Of a stretch of 64,000 bases of DNA, positions 35,158 to 43,697 are shown one piece after another. This stretch comes from Arthrobacter sp. ov407 (GTDB lineage Bacteria > Actinomycetota > Actinomycetes > Actinomycetales > Micrococcaceae). The notes under the pieces were generated by a model. The model did no database searches and was not told the DNA's origin. It saw nothing but the letters and a program-made list of their open reading frames with translations. The stretch is from contig NZ_FNGD01000016.1 in NCBI RefSeq assembly GCF_900102895.1, positions 32,927 through 96,926 of the forward strand, written 5' to 3'. Position numbers and translations under genes: made by a program. Every line of letters starts with the position of its first letter. Positions within the stretch are counted from its first letter, which is position 1.

Positions 35158-35688
35158 ATGGCTGGCGCTCTGCGCAAGACAATGATCTATCTTGGGCTCG
35201 CCGACGGCGACGAACACTACGAGTCTGAGCACCCCACACCGCACAAGGATGAGGACGAATCCATGGAGCAGGACCGCGAGGAACGACGTGCGCCGACGCC
35301 CGTCCGCGAGGTCCCCCGGGAAGAGCCTCAAGCCGCTGAAGAGGAATATCGCGCACCTGTGACACCCATCAAGCGTGCGGCATCGAGCCGCGAAGAGACC
35401 ACCGGACTCCGGCAAATCACGACCATCCATCCGCGGTCGTACAACGACGCCAAACTCATCGGCGAAAGCTTCCGCGACGGCATCCCGGTCATCATGAACG
35501 TCACCGACATGGGGGAGGCTGACGCCAAGCGCCTCGTGGACTTCTCGGCCGGACTCGTTTTCGGCCTCCGCGGCAGCATCGAACGGGTAACAAACAAGGT
35601 CTTCCTGCTCTCGCCGTCGTATATCGAAGTCATTGGCGACGACAAGAAGGTCAGCGAGACCCAGGCGAGTTTCTTCAACCAGAGCTAG
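35158..35688 (+). CDS. sepF: Cell division protein SepF
   Basis: SepF anchors FtsZ to the membrane, replacing the missing FtsA in actinobacteria. The 176-residue protein starts MAGALRKTMIYLGLAD (amphipathic membrane-targeting helix), has an acidic linker (about 20-75), and then the DUF552 core with PRSYNDAKLIGESFRDGIPVIMNVTDM, VDFSAGLVFGLRGSIERV and KVFLLSP. TTAGGAG precedes the ATG. It should bind the C-terminal peptide of FtsZ, encoded 2 kb upstream. Confidence 0.96.
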   Translation: MAGALRKTMIYLGLADGDEHYESEHPTPHKDEDESMEQDREERRAPTPVREVPREEPQAAEEEYRAPVTPIKRAASSREETTGLRQITTIHPRSYNDAKLIGESFRDGIPVIMNVTDMGEADAKRLVDFSAGLVFGLRGSIERVTNKVFLLSPSYIEVIGDDKKVSETQASFFNQS

Positions 35689-35703
35689 GCCCGAATATTC
35701 GGT

Positions 35704-35739
35704 ACGGATGCCAGGCGGGGACACCTGCCTGGCATCCGT
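35704..35739 (+). terminator. Hairpin after sepF
   Basis: A perfect 13-bp stem (35704-35716 with 35727-35739) starts 15 bp after the sepF stop. A T-tract is lacking, so it may end transcription weakly or protect the 3' end. Confidence 0.6.
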
Positions 35740-35825
35740 GCGGAATTATCCGTGTTGAAATAGAAGTAACACTTTCCTTAGGACACTGCGGTATCCGGAA
35801 TGAACATGGAGATATGAGTTAGCTC

Positions 35826-36134
35826 ATGGGAATTGTTTTGGGGCTCGTCTATATCGTTCTGTTGCTTTTCTTCGTGGCGTTGATCATCCGCCTGGTCTAC
35901 GACTGGGTGCAGATGTTTGCCCGAAGCTGGCGGCCGCGCGGTATGGCACTCGTCGCCGCCCATGCTGTGTATTCGGTCACAGACAAGCCCCTCAAACTGC
36001 TCCGCCGGCTCATCCCGCCGCTGCGGTTGGGCGGAATGTCGCTGGACATAGGGTTCCTGTTGCTGTTCGTGGCAGTCAGCGTGGCGATGTGGATCGTCAA
36101 GGGCCTGGTGTACGCCCAGCCGATCGCAGCATGA
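35826..36134 (+). CDS. YggT family membrane protein
   Basis: This 102-residue protein has two hydrophobic segments (about 3-27 and 72-97) flanking a basic loop containing SVTDKPLKLLRRLIPPLRLGGMSLDIGFL, the hallmark of YggT. In actinobacteria it is conserved between sepF and divIVA and has been linked to osmotic tolerance and division, but its molecular role is unsettled. GAGATATGAG precedes the ATG. A possible promoter TTGAAA (35755) to TAGGAC (35779) lies in the gap after the sepF hairpin. Confidence 0.88.
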   Translation: MGIVLGLVYIVLLLFFVALIIRLVYDWVQMFARSWRPRGMALVAAHAVYSVTDKPLKLLRRLIPPLRLGGMSLDIGFLLLFVAVSVAMWIVKGLVYAQPIAA

Positions 36135-36297
36135 GCCGCCGCAGCAGCACAGGCGGCTTGCCCGGGGCTAGGCCCCAACCGAAAGAAACTCCGGTTTGAC
36201 ACTGCGGTGTTGAATTAGAGGAACCAGACCATATTTAGGTACCGTAGTTTTGACGGCCGGAAGGCCTACTGACTAACTAGACCAACGAGGTGACCAG

Positions 36298-36993
36298 ATG
36301 GCTTTGACGCCAGAAGACGTTGTCAACAAGCGCTTTCAGCCGACCAAGTTCCGCGAAGGCTACGACCAGGACGAGGTTGATGACTTCCTGGACGAGATCG
36401 TCGTCGAACTTCGGCGCCTGAACCAGGAGAACGACGAGCTGCGCAAGAAGCTCGCCGAATCCGGCGCCGGCACGCCTGCCAGCTCCGCAGCCGCCGCACC
36501 CGTGGTGGAAAAGGTTGCGGCGCCCGTCAAGGCCGAGAAGGAAGACACCGCCAAGGCCGAGGCCGAGGCCAAGGCAAAGGCGGCCGCAGAAGCAGCCAAC
36601 AAGAAGGAAGCCGAGCAGGCAGCCAAGGCAGCCCAGGAAGTCGAACAGGCGCGCTCCGGTGTCACCCCGGCTTCCGAGTCCGCCGCCGGCCTGCTCGCCA
36701 TGGCGCAGCAGATGCACGACAAGCACGTCGCCGACGGCGAGCAGCAGCGGGACAAGATCATCGCCGAAGCCCAGATCGAGGCCAGCAGCCTCGTCAACGA
36801 TGCGCAGGAAAAGTCCCGCAAGATCCTTGGTGCCCTCGAGCAGCAGCGCTCCGTGCTGGAACGCAAGGTCGAGCAGCTTCGCGGCTTCGAGCGCGACTAC
36901 CGCTCACGCCTGAAGGCTTACATCGAAGGCCAGCTCCGCGATCTGGATGCCCGCGGTTCCGTGGCAGCCCCTGAGGTCGAGGCCAACAGCTAG
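36298..36993 (+). CDS. divIVA: DivIVA / Wag31 polar growth scaffold protein
   Basis: DivIVA marks curved membrane at poles and septa and recruits wall-synthesis enzymes. The 231-residue protein begins MALTPEDVVNKRFQPTKFREGYDQDEVDDFLDE, the conserved lipid-binding domain. A variable Ala/Lys/Glu-rich segment (about 55-125) and a second coiled coil (about 135-215) follow. ACGAGGTGACC precedes the ATG. The 163-bp gap before it has TTGAAT (36210) and TATTTA (36232) at 16-bp spacing as a possible promoter. In mycobacteria the homologue is phosphorylated by PASTA kinases; a PASTA kinase is also encoded in this window. Confidence 0.95.
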   Translation: MALTPEDVVNKRFQPTKFREGYDQDEVDDFLDEIVVELRRLNQENDELRKKLAESGAGTPASSAAAAPVVEKVAAPVKAEKEDTAKAEAEAKAKAAAEAANKKEAEQAAKAAQEVEQARSGVTPASESAAGLLAMAQQMHDKHVADGEQQRDKIIAEAQIEASSLVNDAQEKSRKILGALEQQRSVLERKVEQLRGFERDYRSRLKAYIEGQLRDLDARGSVAAPEVEANS

Positions 36994-37012
36994 GCATAAA
37001 GCAAGTATTCTG

Positions 37013-37050
37013 AAAGCCGGTGGCTGAGGTTTCCTCGGCCGCCGGCTTTT
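37013..37050 (+). terminator. Terminator after divIVA
   Basis: A 17-bp stem (37013-37029 with 37033-37049, including G-U pairs) closes a TTT loop and runs into TTTTCATTTTCC. It ends the ftsZ-side block before lspA. Confidence 0.85.
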
Positions 37051-37160
37051 CATTTTCCCGCACTGTCTTATTCCTGCACGGTGCCGCCACCGGGTCCGGT
37101 GGCCGGCGCCTGCCGGGCACCCGACCCCGGTCTCCGCACTGGCTCCCGAACGAAAGCCCT

Positions 37161-37739
37161 ATGACTGACGCACCATCACCAGACGCCACGCAGCCTGTCG
37201 AGGCGGCACAGCCTGTGCACGCCCGGCCGCGCCGGGCAACGCTGTTTGTCCTGTTCGCTGCCTTCGCGGTGTTCGCCTACGTGTTCGATCAGCTGACTAA
37301 GTTCTGGGTCACGAGCACCATGACCGAGGGCGAGCGGATCCCCGTTTTTCCGCCGCTCCTGCACTGGTTCTACATCCGCAACTCCGGGGCTGCGTTCTCG
37401 ATCGGCGAGAACGTCACGTGGGTGTTCACGATCATCATGGCGGCCGTGGCCGTCGCGATCCTGCTGCAGCTGCGCAAGCTCGGCTCGCTCTGGTGGGCGC
37501 TGGCGCTGGGGCTGCTGCTCGGCGGCGCACTCGGTAACCTGACGGACCGGCTGTTCCGCGAGCCCTCCTTCGCCATGGGCCACGTGGTGGACTTCATCCA
37601 GCTCCCAAACTTCGCGATCTTCAACATCGCCGACTCGGCGGTGGTCTCCGCCGTCGTGATCATCTGCCTGCTCACGCTCCGCGGGATCTCCCTGGACGGC
37701 TCACGCCACACGAAGGATACGGTGGCCAAGGATGTCTGA
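37161..37739 (+). CDS. lspA: Signal peptidase II (lipoprotein signal peptidase)
   Basis: LspA cleaves signal peptides of diacylglyceryl-prolipoproteins in the membrane. The 192-residue protein has four transmembrane helices. The catalytic aspartates lie in GNLTDRL and FNIADSAVV, and the conserved RNSGAAFS and VVDFIQLPNFAIFN blocks are present. ATG 37161 is chosen; the longer open frame reads through the divIVA terminator and is not plausible. It overlaps rluD by 8 bp. The lipoprotein at 13756-14283 would be a substrate. Confidence 0.95.
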   Translation: MTDAPSPDATQPVEAAQPVHARPRRATLFVLFAAFAVFAYVFDQLTKFWVTSTMTEGERIPVFPPLLHWFYIRNSGAAFSIGENVTWVFTIIMAAVAVAILLQLRKLGSLWWALALGLLLGGALGNLTDRLFREPSFAMGHVVDFIQLPNFAIFNIADSAVVSAVVIICLLTLRGISLDGSRHTKDTVAKDV

Positions 37740-38694
37740 GAACACCCCTGATAACGCGACAGCCTCGGGGCCCTTGCGGTTCACTGTTCCGGAGGACCTG
37801 GCCGGCGCCCGCGTGGACGCCGGGCTGGCCAGGCTCATGGACATCTCCCGCTCTCAGGCAGCCGCCCTGATCGCCGAGGGGCACGTCACCAGCAATGCCA
37901 GGAGCGTCGGCAAATCCCTCAAGCTCACCCCCGGCACCGTCCTCGACGTCGTCGTGCCGGACCGCAGGGACCCCCTGGAAATCGTGGAGGAAGTAGTGGA
38001 CGACCTGTTGATCCTGCTGGACGACGACGAGTTTGTTGTCATCGACAAACCGGTCGGCGTGGCCGCCCACCCCTCGCCCGGCTGGGTCGGGCCCACGGTG
38101 GTAGGTGGCCTCGCCGGTCTCGGGTACCGGATATCGACGTCGGGCGCCCCCGAGCGCGCCGGCATCGTCCACCGGCTCGACGTCGGGACCTCCGGCGTCA
38201 TGGTGGTTGCCAAAACCGAAAACGCCTACACCGTACTGAAGCGGGCCTTCAAGGAACGCACCGTGGACAAGGTCTACCACGCCGTGGTCCAGGGCCTCCC
38301 CGACCCGCTGGCGGGCACCATCGACGCGCCCATCGGCCGCCACCCGGGCCATGACTGGCGGTTCGCTGTGATCGAAGATGGCCGTGATTCGGTGACGCAC
38401 TACGAGGTCCTGGAAGCCTTCGGGAAGGCCTCGCTGGTGGAGGTGCACCTCGAAACGGGCCGCACCCACCAGATCCGCGTGCACTTCGCGGCCCTGCGGC
38501 ACCCTTGTGCCGGCGACCTCACCTACGGCGCGGACCCGCGGCTGGCCGCCACCCTCGGACTGACCCGGCAGTGGCTGCACGCCCGGGAACTGTCCTTCGA
38601 CCACCCCCGGACGGGGGAGCGGGTTACCGTCACCAGCGAGTACCCGGACGACCTGAAGTATGCGCTCACGGTCCTGGAATCCGGAAACGCCTGA
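37732..38694 (+). CDS. rluD: RluA/RluD-family 23S rRNA pseudouridine synthase
   Basis: This 320-residue enzyme isomerises specific uridines in large-subunit rRNA. An N-terminal S4 RNA-binding domain (about 20-80: RLMDISRSQAAALIAEGHV) precedes the catalytic domain. The RluA signature HRLDVGTSGVMVVAKT contains the catalytic Asp, and HQIRVHFAALRHP is present. The ATG lies inside the end of lspA (8-bp overlap), the common lspA-rluD pairing. Exact uridine target is inferred from family only. Confidence 0.94.
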   Translation: MSENTPDNATASGPLRFTVPEDLAGARVDAGLARLMDISRSQAAALIAEGHVTSNARSVGKSLKLTPGTVLDVVVPDRRDPLEIVEEVVDDLLILLDDDEFVVIDKPVGVAAHPSPGWVGPTVVGGLAGLGYRISTSGAPERAGIVHRLDVGTSGVMVVAKTENAYTVLKRAFKERTVDKVYHAVVQGLPDPLAGTIDAPIGRHPGHDWRFAVIEDGRDSVTHYEVLEAFGKASLVEVHLETGRTHQIRVHFAALRHPCAGDLTYGADPRLAATLGLTRQWLHARELSFDHPRTGERVTVTSEYPDDLKYALTVLESGNA

Positions 38695-38746
38695 GCAGGT
38701 TCCGCTCCCGCCGTCGTGGTTGCACGCCGCCGTCGTGGCTCGGCAC

Positions 38747-38752
38747 TAGAAT
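38747..38752 (+). promoter_or_regulatory. -10 box (TAGAAT), probable leaderless start of dnaE
   Basis: TAGAAT lies exactly 6 nt before the dnaE GTG at 38759. A direct repeat CGCCGTCGTGG occurs twice in the short upstream gap. Confidence 0.55.
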
Positions 38753-38758
38753 GGTGCG

Positions 38759-41700
38759 GTGACTTCCAGCAACGACTCGTTTGTCCATCTCCACAACCAC
38801 ACCGAGTACTCGATGCTGGACGGTGCCGCCCGGCTCGGTGAGCTGTTCGACGAAACCGAGCGGCTCGGCATGCCGGCCCTCGCCACGACGGACCACGGCT
38901 ACTTGTTTGGCGCCTTCGACTTCTGGAAGCGGGCAACCGACCAGGGCATCAGGCCGATCATCGGCGTCGAAGCCTATGTGACTCCCGGGACCGCCCGCAC
39001 GGACAAGACCCGCGTGCGGTGGGGCGAGGAACATCAGCGCAAGGATGACATTTCCGGCGGTGGCTCGTACACGCACATGACCCTGCTCAGCTATAACAAC
39101 GTGGGCATGCGGAACCTCTTCCGGGCCTCCTCGATTGCATCATTGGACTCGGTCTTCGGCAAATGGCCCCGGCTGGACCGTGAGCTGCTGAACACCTACT
39201 CGGAAGGGCTCATCGCCACCACCGGCTGCCCGTCCGGTGAGGTCCAGACCCGGCTGCGCCTGGGCCAGTACCGCGAGGCGCTTGAGGCTGCGGCCGAGTT
39301 CCGCGACATCTTTGGTGCGGAGAACTACTTCTGCGAGCTCATGGACCACGGCCTGGACATCGAGCGGCGCGTCACGGGCGACTTGCTGCGCCTGGCCAAG
39401 GACCTGAACCTGCCGCTGGTGGCCACCAACGACCTCCACTACACGCACGAGCACGACGCAAAGGCGCATGAGGCCCTGCTGGCCATCCAGTCCGGTTCCA
39501 CCCTCCTGGAGCCGACCTACGACAACGGCGGCTCGCGCTTCGCCTTCTCCGGCAGCGGCTACTACCTGAAGTCACCGCAGGAAATGCGGGAGCTGTTCCG
39601 TGACCATCCCGAGGCGTGCGACAACACGCTCCTGATTGCCGAGCGCTGCGAAGTCTCGTTCAACACCGGCGCCAACTACATGCCCCGGTTCCCCTGCCCG
39701 GAGGGGGAGGACGAAACGTCCTGGCTGGTCAAGGAAGTCGACAAGGGACTCCAATACCGCTATCCCAAGGGCATCCCGGACAAGGTCCGCAAGCAGGCCG
39801 ACTATGAGCTGGAAGTCATCACCTCCATGGGCTTCCCGGGCTACTTCCTCGTGGTGGCCGACTTCATCAACTGGGCCAAGAACAACGGCATCCGGGTCGG
39901 TCCCGGGCGTGGCTCAGGTGCCGGCTCCATGGTGGCGTACGCCATGCGTATCACCGACCTTGACCCGTTGCATCACGGCCTGATCTTCGAGCGCTTCCTC
40001 AACCCGGACCGCGTCTCCATGCCCGACTTCGACGTCGACTTCGATGACCGGCGCCGCTCCGAAGTTATTGACTACGTCACGCGCAAATACGGCGACGAAC
40101 GCGTCGCCATGATCGTCACCTACGGCACCATCAAGACCAAGCAGGCCCTCAAGGACTCTTCGCGCGTTCTGGGCTACCCGTTCAGCATGGGCGAGCAGCT
40201 GACCAAGGCGCTGCCGCCGGCCGTCATGGCCAAGGACATCCCGCTGGCCGACATTCAGAACCCCCAATCCAAGCGCTACGGCGAGGCCGGCGACTTCCGC
40301 CAACTGATCAGCACTGACCCGGAGGCTGCCAAGGTCTTCGAGACGGCCCTGGGCATCGAGGGTCTGAAGAGGCAATGGGGCGTGCACGCCGCCGGCGTCA
40401 TCATGTCCTCGGACCCCATCATCGACGTGATTCCGATCATGCGCCGCTTCCAGGACGGCCAGGTCATCACCCAGTTCGACTATCCGACGTCCGAAGGCCT
40501 CGGCCTGATCAAGATGGACTTCCTCGGGCTGCGAAACCTGACGATCATTTCCGATGCCCTGGAAAACATCAAGATGAACCGGGACATCGACCTCGACCTC
40601 GAAACCCTTGAGTTGGATGACACGGCGTCCTACGAGCTGCTGGCCCGGGGAGACACGCTGGGCGTCTTCCAGCTCGACGGCGGACCCATGCGCTCCCTGC
40701 TCAAGCTGATGAAGCCTGACAACTTCGAAGACATCTCCGCTGTGCTGGCCCTCTACCGGCCCGGACCCATGGGCGCCAACGCGCACACCGACTACGCGCT
40801 GCGCAAGAACAAGATCCAAGAGGTCATCCCGATCCACCCCGAGCTCGAGGAACCGCTGTCCGAAATCCTCGGCGGGACCTATGGGCTCATCGTGTACCAG
40901 GAGCAGGTCATGGCCGTGGCGCAGAAGCTCGCCGGCTATACCCTGGGCCAGGCCGACATCCTGCGCCGCGCCATGGGCAAGAAGAAGAAATCCGAGCTGG
41001 ACAAGCAGTTCGCGGGCTTCTCCCAGGGCATGCAGGACAACGGCTATTCCATGGCCGCGGTCAAGACCCTCTGGGACATCCTGTTGCCGTTCTCCGACTA
41101 CGCCTTCAACAAGGCGCACTCGGCCGCCTACGGCGTGATCTCCTACTGGACCGCGTACCTGAAGGCGCACTACGCCCCGGAGTACATGGCTGCGCTGCTG
41201 ACCTCGGTGGGCGACGACAAGGACAAGTCGGCGATCTACCTCAACGAATGCCGGCGGATGGGCATCACGGTGCTGCCGCCCGACGTCAATGAGTCAGCCC
41301 TCAACTTCACCCCTGTTGGCACCGACATCCGCTTCGGCATGGGCGCCATCCGCAACGTCGGCGTGAACGCCGTCGAAGCCATGGTGGCGGCGCGCGAAAA
41401 AGAAGGCGCCTACACGTCCTTCAAGGACTACCTCATGAAGGTCCCCGCGGTGGTCTGCAACAAGCGCACCATCGAATCCCTGATCAAGGCCGGCGCCTTC
41501 GACTCGCTGGGCCATCCCCGGCGGGCCCTGGCCATGATCCATGAAGAGGCGATCGACTCCGTCATCACCCTCAAGCGCAACGAAGCGATCGGCCAGTTCG
41601 ACCTCTTCGCCGGCTTTGAGGACCAGGAGCCCGAGGCTTCGCTCAGCACGGAAATCCCCGACCTGCCGGAATGGGAGAAGAAGGACAAACTGGCGTTCGA

Positions 41701-42316
41701 GCGCGACATGCTCGGCCTCTACGTCTCCGACCACCCGCTGCAAGGGCTGGAAGGGCTCCTGAGCCAGCACGCCGACCGGTCGATCACCTCGATCATCGCC
41801 GAAGACGGCCCGCAGGACGGCGCGATCGTGACCATCGCGGGCATGATCACCTCGCTCAGCCGCAGGATCGCCAAGGCAAGCGGCAACGCCTACGCCCGCG
41901 CCGAGATCGAGGACCTCGCCGGTTCCATGGAGGTCATGTTCTTCGGCCAGGTCTACGGCCCCATCGCCTCGGTGCTCGCGGAGGACCTGATCGTGGTGGT
42001 CAAGGGCCGCCTGCAACGGCGCGACGACGGCGCCGTCACCTTGAACTGCATGGAACTTTCCGTGCCGGACCTCAGCGACAGCCAGAACGGGCCGGTGGTC
42101 ATCACCATGGCCACCCACAAGGCCACCGAGGCCGTGGTCACTGAGTTGGGCGACGTGCTGCGCACCCACCGCGGAAACTCCGAGGTCCGGCTGCACCTGC
42201 AGGGCGACACCCGGGTGGAGGTCATGGGCCTGCCGGTGCATTTGCGCGTCAATCCGAGCCCGTCGCTGTTCGGCGATTTGAAGGTGCTACTCGGCCCGAC
42301 GTGCCTGGACAACTAG
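38759..42316 (+). CDS. dnaE: DNA polymerase III alpha subunit
   Basis: This is the replicative polymerase, 1185 residues. The N-terminal PHP domain starts VHLHNHTEYSMLDGAARL with intact metal ligands, consistent with the PHP-based proofreading exonuclease known for actinobacterial DnaE1. The polymerase core includes GPGRGSGAGSMVAYA and the catalytic aspartates in MPDFDVDFDDRRR. The tandem helix-hairpin-helix (about 830-900) and a C-terminal OB domain (about 1000-1080) follow. It is read from its own GTG with a -10 box 6 nt upstream, separate from lspA-rluD. Confidence 0.98.
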   Translation: MTSSNDSFVHLHNHTEYSMLDGAARLGELFDETERLGMPALATTDHGYLFGAFDFWKRATDQGIRPIIGVEAYVTPGTARTDKTRVRWGEEHQRKDDISGGGSYTHMTLLSYNNVGMRNLFRASSIASLDSVFGKWPRLDRELLNTYSEGLIATTGCPSGEVQTRLRLGQYREALEAAAEFRDIFGAENYFCELMDHGLDIERRVTGDLLRLAKDLNLPLVATNDLHYTHEHDAKAHEALLAIQSGSTLLEPTYDNGGSRFAFSGSGYYLKSPQEMRELFRDHPEACDNTLLIAERCEVSFNTGANYMPRFPCPEGEDETSWLVKEVDKGLQYRYPKGIPDKVRKQADYELEVITSMGFPGYFLVVADFINWAKNNGIRVGPGRGSGAGSMVAYAMRITDLDPLHHGLIFERFLNPDRVSMPDFDVDFDDRRRSEVIDYVTRKYGDERVAMIVTYGTIKTKQALKDSSRVLGYPFSMGEQLTKALPPAVMAKDIPLADIQNPQSKRYGEAGDFRQLISTDPEAAKVFETALGIEGLKRQWGVHAAGVIMSSDPIIDVIPIMRRFQDGQVITQFDYPTSEGLGLIKMDFLGLRNLTIISDALENIKMNRDIDLDLETLELDDTASYELLARGDTLGVFQLDGGPMRSLLKLMKPDNFEDISAVLALYRPGPMGANAHTDYALRKNKIQEVIPIHPELEEPLSEILGGTYGLIVYQEQVMAVAQKLAGYTLGQADILRRAMGKKKKSELDKQFAGFSQGMQDNGYSMAAVKTLWDILLPFSDYAFNKAHSAAYGVISYWTAYLKAHYAPEYMAALLTSVGDDKDKSAIYLNECRRMGITVLPPDVNESALNFTPVGTDIRFGMGAIRNVGVNAVEAMVAAREKEGAYTSFKDYLMKVPAVVCNKRTIESLIKAGAFDSLGHPRRALAMIHEEAIDSVITLKRNEAIGQFDLFAGFEDQEPEASLSTEIPDLPEWEKKDKLAFERDMLGLYVSDHPLQGLEGLLSQHADRSITSIIAEDGPQDGAIVTIAGMITSLSRRIAKASGNAYARAEIEDLAGSMEVMFFGQVYGPIASVLAEDLIVVVKGRLQRRDDGAVTLNCMELSVPDLSDSQNGPVVITMATHKATEAVVTELGDVLRTHRGNSEVRLHLQGDTRVEVMGLPVHLRVNPSPSLFGDLKVLLGPTCLDN

Positions 42317-42358
42317 CGCAGGCCACTAGTGAGTGACGCTAGCCCCGGTCACTAGTGA
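42313..42358. other. Inverted repeat and duplicated CACTAGTG palindrome after dnaE
   Basis: CTAGCG (42313-42318, spanning the dnaE stop) pairs with CGCTAG (42337-42342). The 8-bp palindrome CACTAGTG occurs at 42324-42331 and again at 42350-42357. It lies between convergent dnaE and the flavin reductase gene and may act as a weak terminator; no T-tract. Confidence 0.5.
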
Positions 42359-42395
42359 CGGGGGCCAGCTCCGGCCGGACGGGCGGCCGGCCGTC

Positions 42396-42896
42396 TCAGA
42401 TCTCGTAGTCGAGCGGAACGGGCTGGCTGTAAGCCCCGGAGTGGTAGAGCAGGGGAGTGCCGTCGTCGCCGACCTGGCCCTCCACCACCTCGACCACCAC
42501 AACGGCGTTGTTCTCGAAGGAGAGCCGCATCTGGACCTTGCCGATCAGCCAGCCGCTGACTCCCTTGAGTACGGGCACCTCGTGGGGTCCGAGCTCCCAG
42601 TGGTCGCCGTCGAACCGGTTGCCGGCCCGGGCGAAGCGGTCGGCGAGCTCCTGGTTTTCCAGCCCGAGCATGTGCACGCCAATGTAGGTCGTGTTCGCCA
42701 CGGCCGGCCACGAGCTGGAGGTCCTGGCCATGTTGAACGTGAAGCGCGGCGGCTTGGCGGACAGCGAGGCAACGGAGGTTGCCGTGAACCCGAACGGGAC
42801 ACCGTTGTGGTTGGCGGTGATGATGGCGACGCCCGCCGCGTGCCGCCGGAACATTTCCTTGAATGTCCCCTCGGAGATTCCTTCATCTGTGGCCAC
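42396..42896 (-). CDS. Flavin reductase-like domain protein
   Basis: This 166-residue protein belongs to the flavin reductase (FMN-binding split barrel) family, which supplies reduced flavin to two-component monooxygenases. Conserved blocks include FRRHAAGVAIITANHNGVPFGFTATSVASLSAKPPRFTFNMAR near the N-terminus, which binds FMN, and GDHW further on. The start is GTG with a GGGAGA site about 10 nt upstream. No monooxygenase partner is encoded nearby, so its substrate system is unknown. Confidence 0.88.
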   Translation of the reverse strand: MATDEGISEGTFKEMFRRHAAGVAIITANHNGVPFGFTATSVASLSAKPPRFTFNMARTSSSWPAVANTTYIGVHMLGLENQELADRFARAGNRFDGDHWELGPHEVPVLKGVSGWLIGKVQMRLSFENNAVVVVEVVEGQVGDDGTPLLYHSGAYSQPVPLDYEI

Positions 42897-43049
42897 TGCG
42901 ATCCATCTCCCTGCTGCACGTGCGTGTCGTAGTTCCTACTCTGCCAGCGTATTGCGCCGGTGTTCGAGTGCGGCATTTTCTTTACTTCCGCCGTCATGTG
43001 CTGCCGGGCGTTCTCATGCGCCGGCGGAATCCTTGTTACCGTTTGTTGC

Positions 43050-43640
43050 ATGACACAGCCCGCAGTAGACGGCCCCGTCCACCACACCGGGGAGCCGGCG
43101 CAGCCGGACCGGCCGATGTCCCTTGAGACAAACCTTTCCCTTGAGACAAACCCTGAGCAGCCCGGACCCGACTGGACCCCCTGGCGGAAGGCCGCCGTCA
43201 TCGCGGCCGCCGGCGTTCCGGTGGGGTTGCTCTGGTGGCTGCTGGCGCCGTCGGGCCTGAATCTCCTGACGGGAGACCCGGACCTCGCCGCCGGCACCAA
43301 CACGGCAACCTGGCTGCCCAGGGACCTTGTGCTGGCGGGGCTGTTCCTGCTCGCAGGGTGCATCGCCGGATCGTTCGTCGCCGGCACCAAGCACCACCAG
43401 CCCGGACCCGGCACCGTCATCCTGGTGGTCCTCGCTGGCCTTGCCGGCGCGCTCATCGCGTGGGGAACCGGCGTGCTCAGCGCCCAGTGGTGGGGAGCGC
43501 CGGCGGATACATCGGCCAGCGCCAGCATCGCCTTCTCACTGCGCTCCTATGCGGTCCTCGCCATCTGGCCCGCGGCGATCGCCCTGGCTATCTTCCTGAA
43601 CACCCTCTTCCCGGGCTCCGGCGGCAAACCTCGCCGCTAA
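43050..43640 (+). CDS. Hypothetical four-helix membrane protein
   Basis: I recognise no named family. ATG 43050 gives 196 residues: a Pro-rich cytoplasmic N-terminus of about 45 residues and four predicted transmembrane helices. Between helices 1 and 2 lies an extracytoplasmic loop (LLTGDPDLAAGTNTATWLP). An 18-bp in-frame tandem duplication encodes SLETNL-SLETNP at residues 24-35 (43119-43152). An in-frame ATG at 43116 right at that duplication is an alternative start. The gene lies between divergent flavin reductase and hisD. Confidence 0.72.
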   Translation: MTQPAVDGPVHHTGEPAQPDRPMSLETNLSLETNPEQPGPDWTPWRKAAVIAAAGVPVGLLWWLLAPSGLNLLTGDPDLAAGTNTATWLPRDLVLAGLFLLAGCIAGSFVAGTKHHQPGPGTVILVVLAGLAGALIAWGTGVLSAQWWGAPADTSASASIAFSLRSYAVLAIWPAAIALAIFLNTLFPGSGGKPRR

Positions 43641-43685
43641 GTTCTGGGGCCGCGTCACAGCGACGGCCCGCTGCGGCAGGACACG

Positions 43686-43691
43686 TAAAAT
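43686..43691 (+). promoter_or_regulatory. -10 box (TAAAAT), probable leaderless start of hisD
   Basis: TAAAAT lies 6 nt before the hisD GTG at 43698. Confidence 0.55.
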
Positions 43692-43697
43692 GATCGG